A stretch of 59,915 bases of DNA from an uncultured Clostridium sp. GTDB taxonomy: Bacteria; Bacillota; Clostridia; Lachnospirales; Lachnospiraceae. The stretch covers positions 1-59,915 of the forward strand of contig CABVBU010000016.1 in NCBI GenBank assembly GCA_902496665.1, read 5' to 3'. A program made the translations under genes and the position numbers. Below are positions 25,180 through 33,813 of this stretch, piece after piece; the first letter of the stretch is position 1; every line of letters begins with the position of its first letter. The notes under the pieces are model-generated. The model worked only from the letters and a program-made list of their open reading frames with translations, was not told where the DNA came from and ran no database searches.

Positions 25180-26010
25180 CTACATCGACGGTGTTCTCGC
25201 CACAAGATCCAGTGTCACATCCGTAAATCTCTGCTTTAAGAGCGCGCAGATCTCCTTCCGCTGCTCCATAAGCTTCGGGATCATGTCCTCGGTAAGCTGG
25301 AGCTTCGCGCACCACGGCGCAGTCGCTTTCGCGTCACCAGCAGCAGGATCCGGGTACACGCGGACACGGAAGTCGCGGAATCCAAGATCAGAGAGGGATT
25401 TCTCTGCCCACTCCACATCCTTTAACACAGAAGCTTCGATGGAAACTCCCGACGGAACTCTTGTCGCAAGACAGGCGTAGGCGGGCTTGTTCCAGGTAAA
25501 TAATCCGGCATTTCGGGAATATTCCCGGAGTGCCGTTTTTGTTACGCCGGAAAGTCGCAGTGGGGACAGTACCTTCATTTCCTTTAAGGCGCGCATACCC
25601 GGGCGGTCACCGGCGTCATCGGAGGCGTTCGTTCCATCCATGATCTCGGTAAAGCCGTCCTCTTTTGCAGCTTTCAGGATTCCGCCGAATACCTGATTCT
25701 TGCAGTAGTAGCAGCGGTCCTTCGGGTTGCTCTTTACGACCGCGTCTGTCAGGACATCAAAGGGCAGGACCGTCATGTCCGCATGCAGGGACTCCGCGAG
25801 AAGCTTCGCATCATCTAACTCAAACTGCGGCTGGAACGGAGTGGAGACATAGTAGGCATGTACATTTGCTCCGCATGCCTTTGCGGCATAGAGAAGATAA
25901 GAGGAGTCGGTCCCGCCGGAAAAAGCCAGAGCGATGGTGGAATGCTCCGCAAAAAAATCCCGGAGTGCGGCCGGAACGCAGTCTATGGAAAAGTTGATCG
26001 TGTTGTTCAT
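25180..26010 (-). CDS. larE: LarE-type sulfur transferase for nickel-pincer nucleotide synthesis, three-cysteine form
   Basis: PP-loop enzyme that adenylates and thiolates the pyridinium biscarboxylate precursor of the nickel-pincer cofactor. The 276-residue protein has the PP-loop SGGTDSS (residues 31-37), DGTNASDD and the RVPSGV region. Its cysteines are C100-x2-C103 and C180. Lactiplantibacillus LarE has a single sacrificial cysteine, whereas a C-x2-C plus C set marks the form reported to bind a 4Fe-4S cluster and recycle sulfide; cluster binding here is inference. GGAG lies nine bases before the ATG. No larA, larB or larC is within the window. The gene has its own near-consensus promoter and a ~180-nt structured leader. 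Confidence 0.9.
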   Translation of the reverse strand: MNNTINFSIDCVPAALRDFFAEHSTIALAFSGGTDSSYLLYAAKACGANVHAYYVSTPFQPQFELDDAKLLAESLHADMTVLPFDVLTDAVVKSNPKDRCYYCKNQVFGGILKAAKEDGFTEIMDGTNASDDAGDRPGMRALKEMKVLSPLRLSGVTKTALREYSRNAGLFTWNKPAYACLATRVPSGVSIEASVLKDVEWAEKSLSDLGFRDFRVRVYPDPAAGDAKATAPWCAKLQLTEDMIPKLMEQRKEICALLKQRFTDVTLDLVARTPSM

Positions 26011-26048
26011 AAGGAATTCTCCGTCCTTTCATATTCAAGTTGAACATC

Positions 26049-26115
26049 CGTGAGACCTGATGCGTGATTCTGGTCAGCAAAGCCGACATATTCCTATCAG
26101 AATCAAATCACTGCG
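26049..26115 (-). promoter_or_regulatory. Structured leader RNA upstream of larE (unassigned)
   Basis: On the minus strand GATTCTG pairs with CAGAATC, GATGCG with CGCATC outside it, and TCGGC/GCTGA inside. The competing GTGATT/AATCAC pairing is possible. No U-run follows. It matches no riboswitch consensus I can recall. Confidence 0.45.
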
Positions 26116-26195
26116 CATCCTCGCGGAGCGTTTATCTCAGCTGCCTCGTACGGGTGGCCATATCTTCATAGTAAATTGGTAGGTTTAATTCACTC

Positions 26196-26224
26196 ATTAT
26201 AATTCGCAGAGACGTAGAAGTCAA
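26196..26224 (-). promoter_or_regulatory. Near-consensus promoter of larE
   Basis: Minus strand TTGACT (26224-26219), 17-bp spacer, TATAAT (26201-26196). Start ~26189, so the leader is ~180 nt. Confidence 0.85.
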
Positions 26225-26346
26225 GCTTGTAACCGGGAAGGTGTTGCCGCCGGGCGGAATTCTCGATTTCTATAAATTTTCACTATTTTCATTTCAGCAG
26301 GTTTGTTATATCATAGATGAATAAAATCACAAGGAGGATGCAGGCT

Positions 26347-27513
26347 ATGGAAGACAGAGAACTAATCATGAAGACATCCGCATATATAGACAGTCACAGA
26401 GACGAGATGCTGTCACTATGGGAAAAGATCGTTTCCATCGAGAGTGGGACCCCGGATAAAGAGGGCGTTGACCGGGTAGGCGCGGTCTTAAAGGCTGAAC
26501 TGGAAAGTGCCGGAGTGGAGACGGCCGTGATCCCGATGGAACGTTTCGGAAACCTCCTGACAGGTGTATGGAAGAAAGAGGCAGCAGGCCAGCCCATCGT
26601 CCTGATCGGACACATGGACACGGTATTTGCGAAAGGCACGCTGGAGAAAAATCCGTTCTGCATCGATGAGAGCGGAAATGCCCACGGACCGGGAGTTCTG
26701 GATATGAAGGCGGGACTTGTGATCGCTGTCTACGTTTTAAAGGCGCTCCATGAGTACGGATATGGGAAACGCCCGATCCGCGTTGTCTTTGCGGGAGATG
26801 AGGAGAACGGACACCGCCAGACAAATGCTGAGGCAGAGATCCGGAAGCTCTGCGCGGGATGCGCGGCGGCATTCAATTTTGAGACGGGATTTATCGATGA
26901 CGGACTTGTTGTCGGAAGAAAAGGTTCCTGCCGTGTGACGCTCACCGTCCACGGAGTCGCGGCCCACGCAGGAAATGATCCGCAGCGCGGAAGAAACGCG
27001 ATTTTGGAGATGGCGCATAAGATTATCGAGATCCAGAAGCTTCACGACTTTGAACATGGACTTTTTGTGAATGTAGGTGTGATTCAGGGCGGAACGGTTG
27101 CAAACGCAGTGGCTGCGTCCTGCGAGGTCGGAATTGATATCCGCTACGACAGCTTTGAACGCCTTGAGGAAACACTTCAGGCGATCAAAAGGATCGCGGA
27201 AGCAAGAACAGTTCCGGATACGACGGCAGATGTGAGCTGGACGAAGCCGAGCACGGTAATGCCGGTATCGGAGAAAAATCTGGAGCTTTTCCGCCATGTC
27301 CAGAAGGCGGCAGACATGATCGGCTACGGAACCCTGCAGACAAAGAAAGTCGGCGGATGGTCCGATTCCTGCCTGGCTGCGGCGGAAGGTGTCCCGGTGG
27401 TGTGCGCCATGGGTGTGAAGGGCGCGAACAATCATTCAATGGAGGAGTATGCGGTAGCTGAGACGCTGTTTTCCAGAGCGAAACTGGCGTTGGCTTCCAT
27501 CATTACACTTTGA
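26347..27513 (+). CDS. M20 family metallopeptidase (carboxypeptidase G2-like), copy 1
   Basis: Di-zinc exopeptidase/deacylase. In the 388-residue protein, VLIGHMDTVFAKG gives the first His and Asp ligand, GPGVLDMKAGL the bridging Asp, and AGDEENG the general-base and metal Glu pair. ETGFIDDGLVVGRKGSC and the VAAHAGNDPQRGRNA lid-domain histidine segment place it with glutamate carboxypeptidases. AAGGAGG is nine bases before the ATG at 26347; earlier ATGs overlap that SD. The MATE gene starts within a few bases of its stop, so they form an operon. Substrate is not predictable beyond acyl or peptidyl amino acids. Confidence 0.9.
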   Translation: MEDRELIMKTSAYIDSHRDEMLSLWEKIVSIESGTPDKEGVDRVGAVLKAELESAGVETAVIPMERFGNLLTGVWKKEAAGQPIVLIGHMDTVFAKGTLEKNPFCIDESGNAHGPGVLDMKAGLVIAVYVLKALHEYGYGKRPIRVVFAGDEENGHRQTNAEAEIRKLCAGCAAAFNFETGFIDDGLVVGRKGSCRVTLTVHGVAAHAGNDPQRGRNAILEMAHKIIEIQKLHDFEHGLFVNVGVIQGGTVANAVAASCEVGIDIRYDSFERLEETLQAIKRIAEARTVPDTTADVSWTKPSTVMPVSEKNLELFRHVQKAADMIGYGTLQTKKVGGWSDSCLAAAEGVPVVCAMGVKGANNHSMEEYAVAETLFSRAKLALASIITL

Positions 27514-27518
27514 CAGAC

Positions 27519-28874
27519 ATGAAAGAGACAAGAAAAAAATATGACATGCTGACGGACAATCCGGGAAAATCCCTGCTTTTCTTCGTGCTTCCGATGATAC
27601 TCGGAAATCTTTTTCAGCAGTTTTACAACATCACGGACTCAGTAGTGGTAGGAAAATTCGTCGGGGAACAGGCGTTGGCAGCGGTGGGCGCGTCCTATGC
27701 GATCACGAATGTCTTTATCGCCATTGCCATCGGCGGCGGAATCGGAAGCTCTGTGGTGATCTCCCAGTTCCTGGGAGCGGGCAAGCTCGCGAAGATGAAG
27801 ACGGCAGTCTACACAACGATGTTTAATTTCCTTGGGATTGCGGCGTTTCTGGCAGCAGTGGGGATCCTGTTCAACAATCGGATCCTGAATCTCGTCAACG
27901 TACCGGAGGATATTTTCTCTGACGCGGCGCTGTATCTGGCGATTTACTTTATCGGACTGCCGTTCCTGTTCATGTATAACGTTCAGGCATCAATCTTCAA
28001 TGCGCTGGGAGATTCGAAGAAGCCGCTGTATCTTTTGATCTTTTCTTCCCTGCTAAACATCGCGCTGGACATGATCCTTGTGATCGTTTTCAAGCAGGGC
28101 GTCCGGGGCGTTGCGCTGGCGACACTGATCGCACAGGGAATCTCGGCGGTGATCTCCTTCCTACTTCTGATGCGGAAGCTAAAGGGGTATCACGCGGAAG
28201 AACCGGTGGATCTCTACAGCGGAGAGATGGCGGTCTCCATGGTGAAGATTGCCGTTCCGTCCACACTGCAGCAATCCATCGTACAGATCGGAATCCTGCT
28301 GGTCCAGTCTGTGATCAACAGCTTCGGCTCCACGGCGATCGCCGGATACTCCGCGGGCATGCGGATCGAGTCCTTAAGCATTGTGCCGATGCTCGCAATG
28401 GGAAATGCCATGTCAACCTTCACAGCCCAGAATATGGGGGCCGGAAAGATCGACCGGGTGAAGGAAGGTTACCGGATGTGCTATGTGATCGTTCTGACGG
28501 CGGGCGCAGTGCTCTGCGTAATGTACCAGCTGGCAGGCGGCGCGTTCGTGTCCCTGTTCCTTGACAGCGGCAGCAGTGGGGCGTACTCGGTGGGACTCAG
28601 TTATGTGAAGTTTTTATCGTTTTTCTACTCGTTTATCGGCCTCAAGGCGTCCACGGACGGTCTGCTCCGCGGCGCGGGTGATGTGACGGCATTTACGGTG
28701 GCGAACCTCGTAAATCTCGCGATCCGTGTCAGCGTGACGAACCTGTTTGCTCCGGTCTACGGGATTCAGGTGGCATGGATGGCGGTTCCCCTTGGCTGGG
28801 CTGCGAATTATGTGATCTCGTTTGGATGGTATCTGACAGGAAAATGGAAGAAGGTCCGCGTGATAAAGAAGTAA
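27519..28874 (+). CDS. MATE family efflux transporter
   Basis: Multidrug/toxic-compound exporter of 12 transmembrane helices, driven by H+ or Na+. The ~451-residue protein has PMILGNLFQQFYNITDSVVVGKFVG at the first helix and a repeat-half boundary near residue 230, plus the DGLLRGAGDVT motif in helix 10, as in DinF/NorM relatives. A TTG at 27510 overlapping the peptidase stop (TTGA) is an alternative start three codons earlier; no clear SD precedes either, which suggests coupled translation. It is flanked on both sides by M20 peptidase genes. Confidence 0.92.
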   Translation: MKETRKKYDMLTDNPGKSLLFFVLPMILGNLFQQFYNITDSVVVGKFVGEQALAAVGASYAITNVFIAIAIGGGIGSSVVISQFLGAGKLAKMKTAVYTTMFNFLGIAAFLAAVGILFNNRILNLVNVPEDIFSDAALYLAIYFIGLPFLFMYNVQASIFNALGDSKKPLYLLIFSSLLNIALDMILVIVFKQGVRGVALATLIAQGISAVISFLLLMRKLKGYHAEEPVDLYSGEMAVSMVKIAVPSTLQQSIVQIGILLVQSVINSFGSTAIAGYSAGMRIESLSIVPMLAMGNAMSTFTAQNMGAGKIDRVKEGYRMCYVIVLTAGAVLCVMYQLAGGAFVSLFLDSGSSGAYSVGLSYVKFLSFFYSFIGLKASTDGLLRGAGDVTAFTVANLVNLAIRVSVTNLFAPVYGIQVAWMAVPLGWAANYVISFGWYLTGKWKKVRVIKK

Positions 28875-28916
28875 TATAGGCATACAGTATCAATTACAGG
28901 AGAAAGGACAGAAATC

Positions 28917-30041
28917 ATGGAACAGAAAATACTTGCTTACTTAAAAGAACATGAGACGGAGATCTTTGAGGACTTAAAATCTCTGGTACTGACAGAGGCC
29001 AGCACTTCAGATATTGAGGCTCTGGCAAAGGTGCGGGAAAAACTGGTCATGCTGATCAAGGAGCGCACAGGAGAGGACTGCTTTGTCTACGAGGCGGAGA
29101 ACGGACACTGCCCGGTGCGGTTCCAGTATGGAAAGGGTACGGAGAAGATCCTGTTCATCGGTCATTATGACACCGTACATCTGATCGGCGCGCTGAAGTA
29201 TTATGCAGAAGGAAATGAGCTCCACGGACCGGGTGTTTATGACATGAAAGGCGGACTTATTTCCGCGATCTGGACCGTAAAGGCATATAAGGATCTCGGG
29301 ATCGATCCGGGAAAGAGACTGGAATTCATCTTTAACGGTGACGAGGAGACCGGAAGCGCTGAGTCCACTGACATCATCTGTGAGCTTGCGAAGGACGCGA
29401 AGGCGGCGCTTGTCTGCGAGCCGTGTACAGCAAACGGGGACTTAAAGACAGGAAGAAAAGGACTTGTCCGCTTTACAGTAAAAGTTCACGGAAAGGCATC
29501 CCATGCGGGAAATGCCCATAAAGAGGGGATCAACGCCATCGAGGAGCTGGCGCATGAGATCCTTGCAATCCAGAAACTGACAGATTATGAGGCTGGAACT
29601 ACCGTCAATGTGGGCGTTTGCAGCGGTGGAACAAAGCCGAACGTCGTTCCGGCAGAAGCGGAGATCGAGATCGACTGCCGCGTAAAGACAGCCGCCGAGG
29701 GAGACAGGATCCGCAAGGCGATCAACGGGATCAGGACAACTGTTCCGGGGACCACAAGAGAGGTCATCGAGCGGGACAGCAAGATGCCGATGGAGGAGAC
29801 GGAGGCAAATCTGGCGCTCTTTGAGAAGGCAAAGATCTGCGGTGAGAAGGTCGGACTTACGTTCTCCCACCAGTTTGTGGGTGGCGGAAGCGACGGAAAC
29901 GAGGTATCGGCACTTGGTATCCCGACACTTGACGGTCTCGGCGCAGCCGGTGACGGGGCCCACTCCGCAAACGAGTACATCCTGATCGACCAGTATATTC
30001 CGAGGATCGCGATGCTGGCTTCGTTTGTGCTGACGATATAA
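28917..30041 (+). CDS. M20 family metallopeptidase (carboxypeptidase G2-like), copy 2
   Basis: Second M20 enzyme of the cluster, 374 residues, similar in design to the one upstream but clearly diverged. LFIGHYDTVHLIG, GPGVYDMKGGL and NGDEETGSAES hold the metal ligands and catalytic Glu. CEPCTANGDLKTGRKGL and GKASHAGNAHKEGINA parallel copy 1. The C-terminal ligand histidine lies in GDGAHSANEYI. GGAGAAAGG precedes the ATG. It follows the MATE gene by 42 bp and ends at a strong terminator. Confidence 0.9.
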   Translation: MEQKILAYLKEHETEIFEDLKSLVLTEASTSDIEALAKVREKLVMLIKERTGEDCFVYEAENGHCPVRFQYGKGTEKILFIGHYDTVHLIGALKYYAEGNELHGPGVYDMKGGLISAIWTVKAYKDLGIDPGKRLEFIFNGDEETGSAESTDIICELAKDAKAALVCEPCTANGDLKTGRKGLVRFTVKVHGKASHAGNAHKEGINAIEELAHEILAIQKLTDYEAGTTVNVGVCSGGTKPNVVPAEAEIEIDCRVKTAAEGDRIRKAINGIRTTVPGTTREVIERDSKMPMEETEANLALFEKAKICGEKVGLTFSHQFVGGGSDGNEVSALGIPTLDGLGAAGDGAHSANEYILIDQYIPRIAMLASFVLTI

Positions 30042-30063
30042 GAGATTTAAATACATAAGATAT

Positions 30064-30107
30064 AAACAGAGAGCGTATTGCCTAAAATGGTGGTACGCTC
30101 TGTTTTA
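30064..30107 (+). terminator. Terminator of the M20-MATE-M20 operon
   Basis: ACAGAG-A-GCGTA pairs with TACGCTCTGT (one bulge), then TTTTATT. Confidence 0.8.
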
Positions 30108-30149
30108 TTGCCTGAGCTGCAACGAAAATACACTGTTTATAAGAAGGTA

Positions 30150-30197
30150 TGGAAAAGAAAAAGCGCACCATACAACGGAAGCTGCTATGGTGCGCAA
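30150..30197 (-). terminator. Terminator of the two-component operon
   Basis: Minus strand GCGCACCATA/TATGGTGCGC, perfect 10-bp stem, followed by TTTTTCTTTTCC. It lies ten bases after the kinase stop. Confidence 0.88.
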
Positions 30198-30207
30198 AAA
30201 ACATTAT

Positions 30208-32502
30208 TTAGTTTTTGATCGGAAACGTAATCTGTGCCTTAAACAGGTCGCCATCGATGATCAGCTCGAACTTTCCGCCCTGAAGGGTTGTCAGGTCTTT
30301 CGCGATGGAAAGCCCAAGTCCGCTTCCCTCGGTGGTTCGGGAAACGTCACCGCGGACGAATCGCTCGGTGAGCTCATCCGGGCTGATGTTTAACGGGTTC
30401 GCGGACACATTCTTGATCGTGAACATAACGTCGGCGCCATGATCCTCGATCGTAACGTAGACGCGGGTTCCCTCTAACGCGTACTTGAATGCGTTATTAT
30501 AGAGGTTTTCAAGGACGCGCCATAACCGTCTTCCGTCCGCCTCGATCATAATGACCTCGTTCGGAAGTGTGTTGACGATCTCAAGATGGCGGATCGCGTA
30601 TTTCTCCTCAAATTCTCCGGTCGTCTGCTGGACAAGTTCCACGAAATCGATATTTGTGATCTCCAGCTTGATATTTCCGGAACTTGCGCGGGAAGCTTCC
30701 ACAAGGTCCTCGGTCAGTGTCTTTAACCGCTGGGATTTCTGATCCAGGACCTCCAGATATTTCTGAACCGTCGGGTCTTCAATGTGCTGGCGCTTGATGA
30801 GGTCCACATAGTTGATAATGGAAGTAAGCGGCGTCTTGATATCGTGGGACACGTTTGTGATCAGGTCGGCCTTCAGGCGTTCGCTCTTTACCTGCTCGGC
30901 GAGAGCCGTCTCCAGACCGTCACTGATACGGTTCAGTCCTTCGGCAAGTTCCGCCTCCAGGCTTGAGAAATCGTTGACATCCACCTTGTAGCTCGTCTCC
31001 CCGGAGGCGAGTTTTTCGATGGCGGCATGGATCTTGTCGGTCTGGTCCGCATTCCGGTAGATAAAGTAAAATACCAGGAGGTTTCCGGCGATCCAGGCGA
31101 TCATCACGAAGATGAACGGCATAAACTGGAATACGGAATTTTCATGATGGAAGATCATAAATGCCCCCACCGTGATCATGAATACATTGTATGCAAGATA
31201 CAGGACGAACCCGATGGTGATCCGGTAGCGGAATGTGCTCTCGGAGAGCGTTTCTGTAAGATCATGCAGAAAGCTGTTCTTCCAGAGTGTCTCCGCCTTG
31301 TATCTGCGGAGCAGGCTGAAGAAGGTCAGGATGACGCAGAAATACAGGTATCCGAAGGCCACCAGCAGGTTCGCGCGGTCCCAGTAATCTGATGTCACCA
31401 CCAGGTGCAGGAGCTTTGATGTCACCGGCGCCATGATGTGGATACAGAGGTAGGACACGAATGCCATCAAGAGCAGCATGAAATCCGTCTTTGTCCGGTC
31501 AAATGGGTAGAGCGTGATGGTCCGGTCGGAGATCGACGCATGTCCGGACAGGAACAGCAGGAACGCGAAGGTCACGAGGGAACCGGCGAGTCCCGCGATC
31601 GTAATATAAAGTCCGTTGGAGAAATCCACGCGGGACTTATTATAGGCGGTATATGCCTGGGCATAGTCATCGTTCGCCTTATAGGATGTGTCGAGACCGA
31701 TGACCACATAGTAGTTGTTGCCATTGTATGGATTGTTTTTCGACATCAGCGCCGGGATACTCGGAAAGTTGGATTCGAAGTTTGTCCGGACCGCAAGGTC
31801 GTTGGAGTCTCCGGAATAGTAGATATATCTTCCCATGGCCATGATGTCATCGTTGGACATCTCCGGAGCGTTGGTATGGATCTCATAGATCGCATCATTT
31901 TTTGAGTAGTACGCCACACGGAAATAGAGATTCGTAAAGTCGCTCATGAGTCTCGAGTAGATCGAGTAGTAGGAAGAGAAGCGCCTTAAGATCTCATACG
32001 TCAGGTCCGGCATCGTCGAGAAAGACTGATCCGGGCTCGTTAAGTCTTCTTCAGACTGGTAGCAGCGGTAGCGGACATAGACCTGTTCCTGGTCTTCCTC
32101 GGACAGAGTCTCCGGGCCGCCCTTTAACGCGTAGTTGTCGGACTCGTCCATGTAGTAGCCCAAGGATTTTCCGTACTGGATAATATCGTCCAGAGTGTAG
32201 GATTTTTCACCGCCAGGTCCCGTGGTGACTTCCAGGACGATCTGGGAGTAGTTGACCTGACCGTTTGACTCGAAAAGATCCTGATACTGGACATAATCGA
32301 AGATATTTGTGATATCTGCCTGGACTTTTTTGCTGAAATCCGGGGATTGTTCAAAGGTCTCCGTCTTGATCCAGTCCAGTCCGCGGCCGTAGTTGCTGTT
32401 TAAATACATGAACCCGATTCCGACGAGCGTCACGCAGGCAAAGAGAAAGTGAAGGAAGCCGACGAGACGCTTGAAAAATGAGTTTGTCTTTTTTTCTGCC
32501 AT
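30208..32502 (-). CDS. Sensor histidine kinase with large extracytoplasmic domain (VanS-like catalytic core)
   Basis: Membrane histidine kinase of 764 residues, much longer than typical VanS. After one helix (~residues 14-34) there is an extracytoplasmic domain of ~265 residues. Five membrane helices follow between ~300 and 480, then a linker (AAIEKLASGETSYKVDVNDFSSLEAELAEGLN, HAMP-like). The HisKA domain is NVSHDIKTPLTSIINYVDLIK with the phosphoacceptor His, and the ATPase domain shows the N box (NLYNNAFKYA) and GSGLGLSIAKDL. AAGGAG lies seven bases before the ATG. It is the second gene after its response regulator. The sensed signal is not evident, and no obvious target operon adjoins. Confidence 0.92.
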   Translation of the reverse strand: MAEKKTNSFFKRLVGFLHFLFACVTLVGIGFMYLNSNYGRGLDWIKTETFEQSPDFSKKVQADITNIFDYVQYQDLFESNGQVNYSQIVLEVTTGPGGEKSYTLDDIIQYGKSLGYYMDESDNYALKGGPETLSEEDQEQVYVRYRCYQSEEDLTSPDQSFSTMPDLTYEILRRFSSYYSIYSRLMSDFTNLYFRVAYYSKNDAIYEIHTNAPEMSNDDIMAMGRYIYYSGDSNDLAVRTNFESNFPSIPALMSKNNPYNGNNYYVVIGLDTSYKANDDYAQAYTAYNKSRVDFSNGLYITIAGLAGSLVTFAFLLFLSGHASISDRTITLYPFDRTKTDFMLLLMAFVSYLCIHIMAPVTSKLLHLVVTSDYWDRANLLVAFGYLYFCVILTFFSLLRRYKAETLWKNSFLHDLTETLSESTFRYRITIGFVLYLAYNVFMITVGAFMIFHHENSVFQFMPFIFVMIAWIAGNLLVFYFIYRNADQTDKIHAAIEKLASGETSYKVDVNDFSSLEAELAEGLNRISDGLETALAEQVKSERLKADLITNVSHDIKTPLTSIINYVDLIKRQHIEDPTVQKYLEVLDQKSQRLKTLTEDLVEASRASSGNIKLEITNIDFVELVQQTTGEFEEKYAIRHLEIVNTLPNEVIMIEADGRRLWRVLENLYNNAFKYALEGTRVYVTIEDHGADVMFTIKNVSANPLNISPDELTERFVRGDVSRTTEGSGLGLSIAKDLTTLQGGKFELIIDGDLFKAQITFPIKN

Positions 32503-32513
32503 CTGGATGCTCC

Positions 32514-33209
32514 TTACTGTTTCTCAATCTTATAGCCGACACCCCAGACCACCTTTAAGTAGCGGGGTTCCTTCGGGTTGATCTCGATTTTCTCACGGAT
32601 ATGGCGGATGTGGACGGCAACGGTGTTATCTGCGCCAATTGCGTCTTCATTCCAGATTTTTTCATAAATTTGGTCAATAGAGAAAACTTTCCCCGCGTTC
32701 TTCACGAGAAGAAGCAGGATGTTGTACTCGATGGGTGTCAGTTTGATCGGCTCTCCGTCGACGGTAACCTCCTTGTTCTCGTCGTTGATCATAAGACCGC
32801 CGCACTTGTAGACCTGGGAGCTGCCCTGCTGGTTCAAATTGCCGAGCTGGGTGTAGCGGCGGAGCTGGGATTTCACGCGGGCTACGAGCTCTAATGGGTT
32901 AAACGGCTTTGTAATGTAGTCGTCAGCGCCGATGTTTAACCCTAAGATCTTATCGGTATCCTCGGATTTCGCGGAGAGGATGATGATCGGGATGCTGCTG
33001 GTCTCGCGGACCTTAAGTGTGGTGCGGATCCCGTCGAGACCCGGCATCATGACATCCACGATCATTAAGTTTACTTCATTCTTCTCCAGAAGCTCCAGCG
33101 CTTCGTAGCCGTCGTAGGCCTTAATTACATTGAAACCTTCGCCGGTCAGATAAATATTGATCGCCTCTACGATCTGTTTGTCGTCATCGCAGACGAGAAT
33201 GGTTGGCAT
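32514..33209 (-). CDS. OmpR/PhoB family response regulator
   Basis: 231 residues: a receiver domain (acidic D8-D10 cluster, phosphoacceptor D52 in LMIVDVMMPGLDG, conserved K in YITKPF) and a C-terminal winged helix (TPIEYNILLLLVKNAGKVFS, VWGVGYKIEKQ). GGAGGAAT precedes the ATG. It is the partner of the kinase 11 bp downstream. A hairpin with a T-run lies in its leader (33253-33278, minus strand) and could attenuate the operon. Confidence 0.95.
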   Translation of the reverse strand: MPTILVCDDDKQIVEAINIYLTGEGFNVIKAYDGYEALELLEKNEVNLMIVDVMMPGLDGIRTTLKVRETSSIPIIILSAKSEDTDKILGLNIGADDYITKPFNPLELVARVKSQLRRYTQLGNLNQQGSSQVYKCGGLMINDENKEVTVDGEPIKLTPIEYNILLLLVKNAGKVFSIDQIYEKIWNEDAIGADNTVAVHIRHIREKIEINPKEPRYLKVVWGVGYKIEKQ

Positions 33210-33245
33210 AATCGATTCCTCCTCATATCAGACATAATAAAAGAT

Positions 33246-33278
33246 GAAAAATCGTAACTGACCATGTTTCCAGTTACG
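33246..33278 (-). promoter_or_regulatory. Attenuator-like hairpin in the response-regulator leader
   Basis: Minus strand CGTAACTG/CAGTTACG, 8-bp arms, 10-base loop, then ATTTTTC. The arms share GTAACTG with the termini of the interspersed element 100 bp away, so it could be a remnant of that family. Confidence 0.45.
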
Positions 33279-33314
33279 AAAAAATCAAATCAAAGAAAAA
33301 ATATATCATAATCC

Positions 33315-33323
33315 AGTATAGCA
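33315..33323 (-). promoter_or_regulatory. Extended -10 promoter of the two-component operon
   Basis: Minus strand TGCTATACT; no good -35. Start near 33308. Confidence 0.4.
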
Positions 33324-33377
33324 TAAAAATGACGCAAAAACATAAGGAACGTTCTTAAATTTTTATGTAGAGATGTA

Positions 33378-33510
33378 GTAACTGTTCAGTAGGTCTGCGC
33401 ACTTGCTGCGCTGACCGTAAGAAAACATAGGCTGGAAGGCAAAAATCCCATCAGCGAAGCTGATCTGGAATGGATTTTTGCACGTAACTATGAAGGTACT
33501 GAATAGTTAC
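33378..33510. mobile_element. MITE-like element, copy B, 133 bp with terminal inverted repeats and 8-bp target duplication
   Basis: Ends GTAACTGTTCAGTA (33378-33391) and TACTGAATAGTTAC (33497-33510), inverted with one mismatch. The flanks are the direct repeat GAGATGTA (33370-33377 and 33511-33518). Inside are two strong hairpins: 33392-33416 (GGTC-T-GCGCA/TGCGC-T-GACC) and 33439-33481 (GCAAAAATCC/GGATTTTTGC enclosing ATCAGC/GCTGAT). There is no coding capacity, so it would need a transposase in trans. Related sequences lie at 12274-12335 and 51838-51969. Confidence 0.8.
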
Positions 33511-33524
33511 GAGATGTAAAGGAG

Positions 33525-33553
33525 TTACTGTTTGCACATTACGCAAACAGTAA
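33525..33553. repeat. Perfect 11-bp inverted repeat beside the MITE-like element
   Basis: TTACTGTTTGC and GCAAACAGTAA around ACATTAC. No U-run on either strand. Function unknown. The rest of 33554-33756 is AT-rich and shows no gene. Confidence 0.55.
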
Positions 33554-33756
33554 TGAAAGGAATCGTGTACAAAAAGCTTTTTTGATACGACGCGGCGATT
33601 TAATACAGTAACATAGGTAAAAAAATACGAACGTAAAAATTTGTGTATAATGTTGTGAAATAGAAGAATAAATAATCGCGCAAGAGGTTAAAACAATAAA
33701 AAAATATAGAAAACTTTGTGAGAATTGTACAAAAAATATATTTTGCTGTGAAATGG

Positions 33757-33785
33757 TTGATAATAATTGTGCAATGTGCTATGAT
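33757..33785 (+). promoter_or_regulatory. Promoter of the glp operon
   Basis: TTGATA, 17-bp spacer, TATGAT; start near 33792. Confidence 0.75.
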
Positions 33786-33813
33786 TGAGTTAACTTAAAA
33801 AAGAAGCCGTGAT

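Noticed and set aside
26011..26190. Known riboswitch classes (T-box, TPP, NiCo, Moco, SAM) in the larE leader
   Set aside because: None of the conserved cores could be matched, so it is reported only as an unassigned structured leader.
26737..27435. 232-codon frame antisense to the M20 peptidase
   Set aside because: No SD or domain; lies wholly over the catalytic domain of a clear gene.
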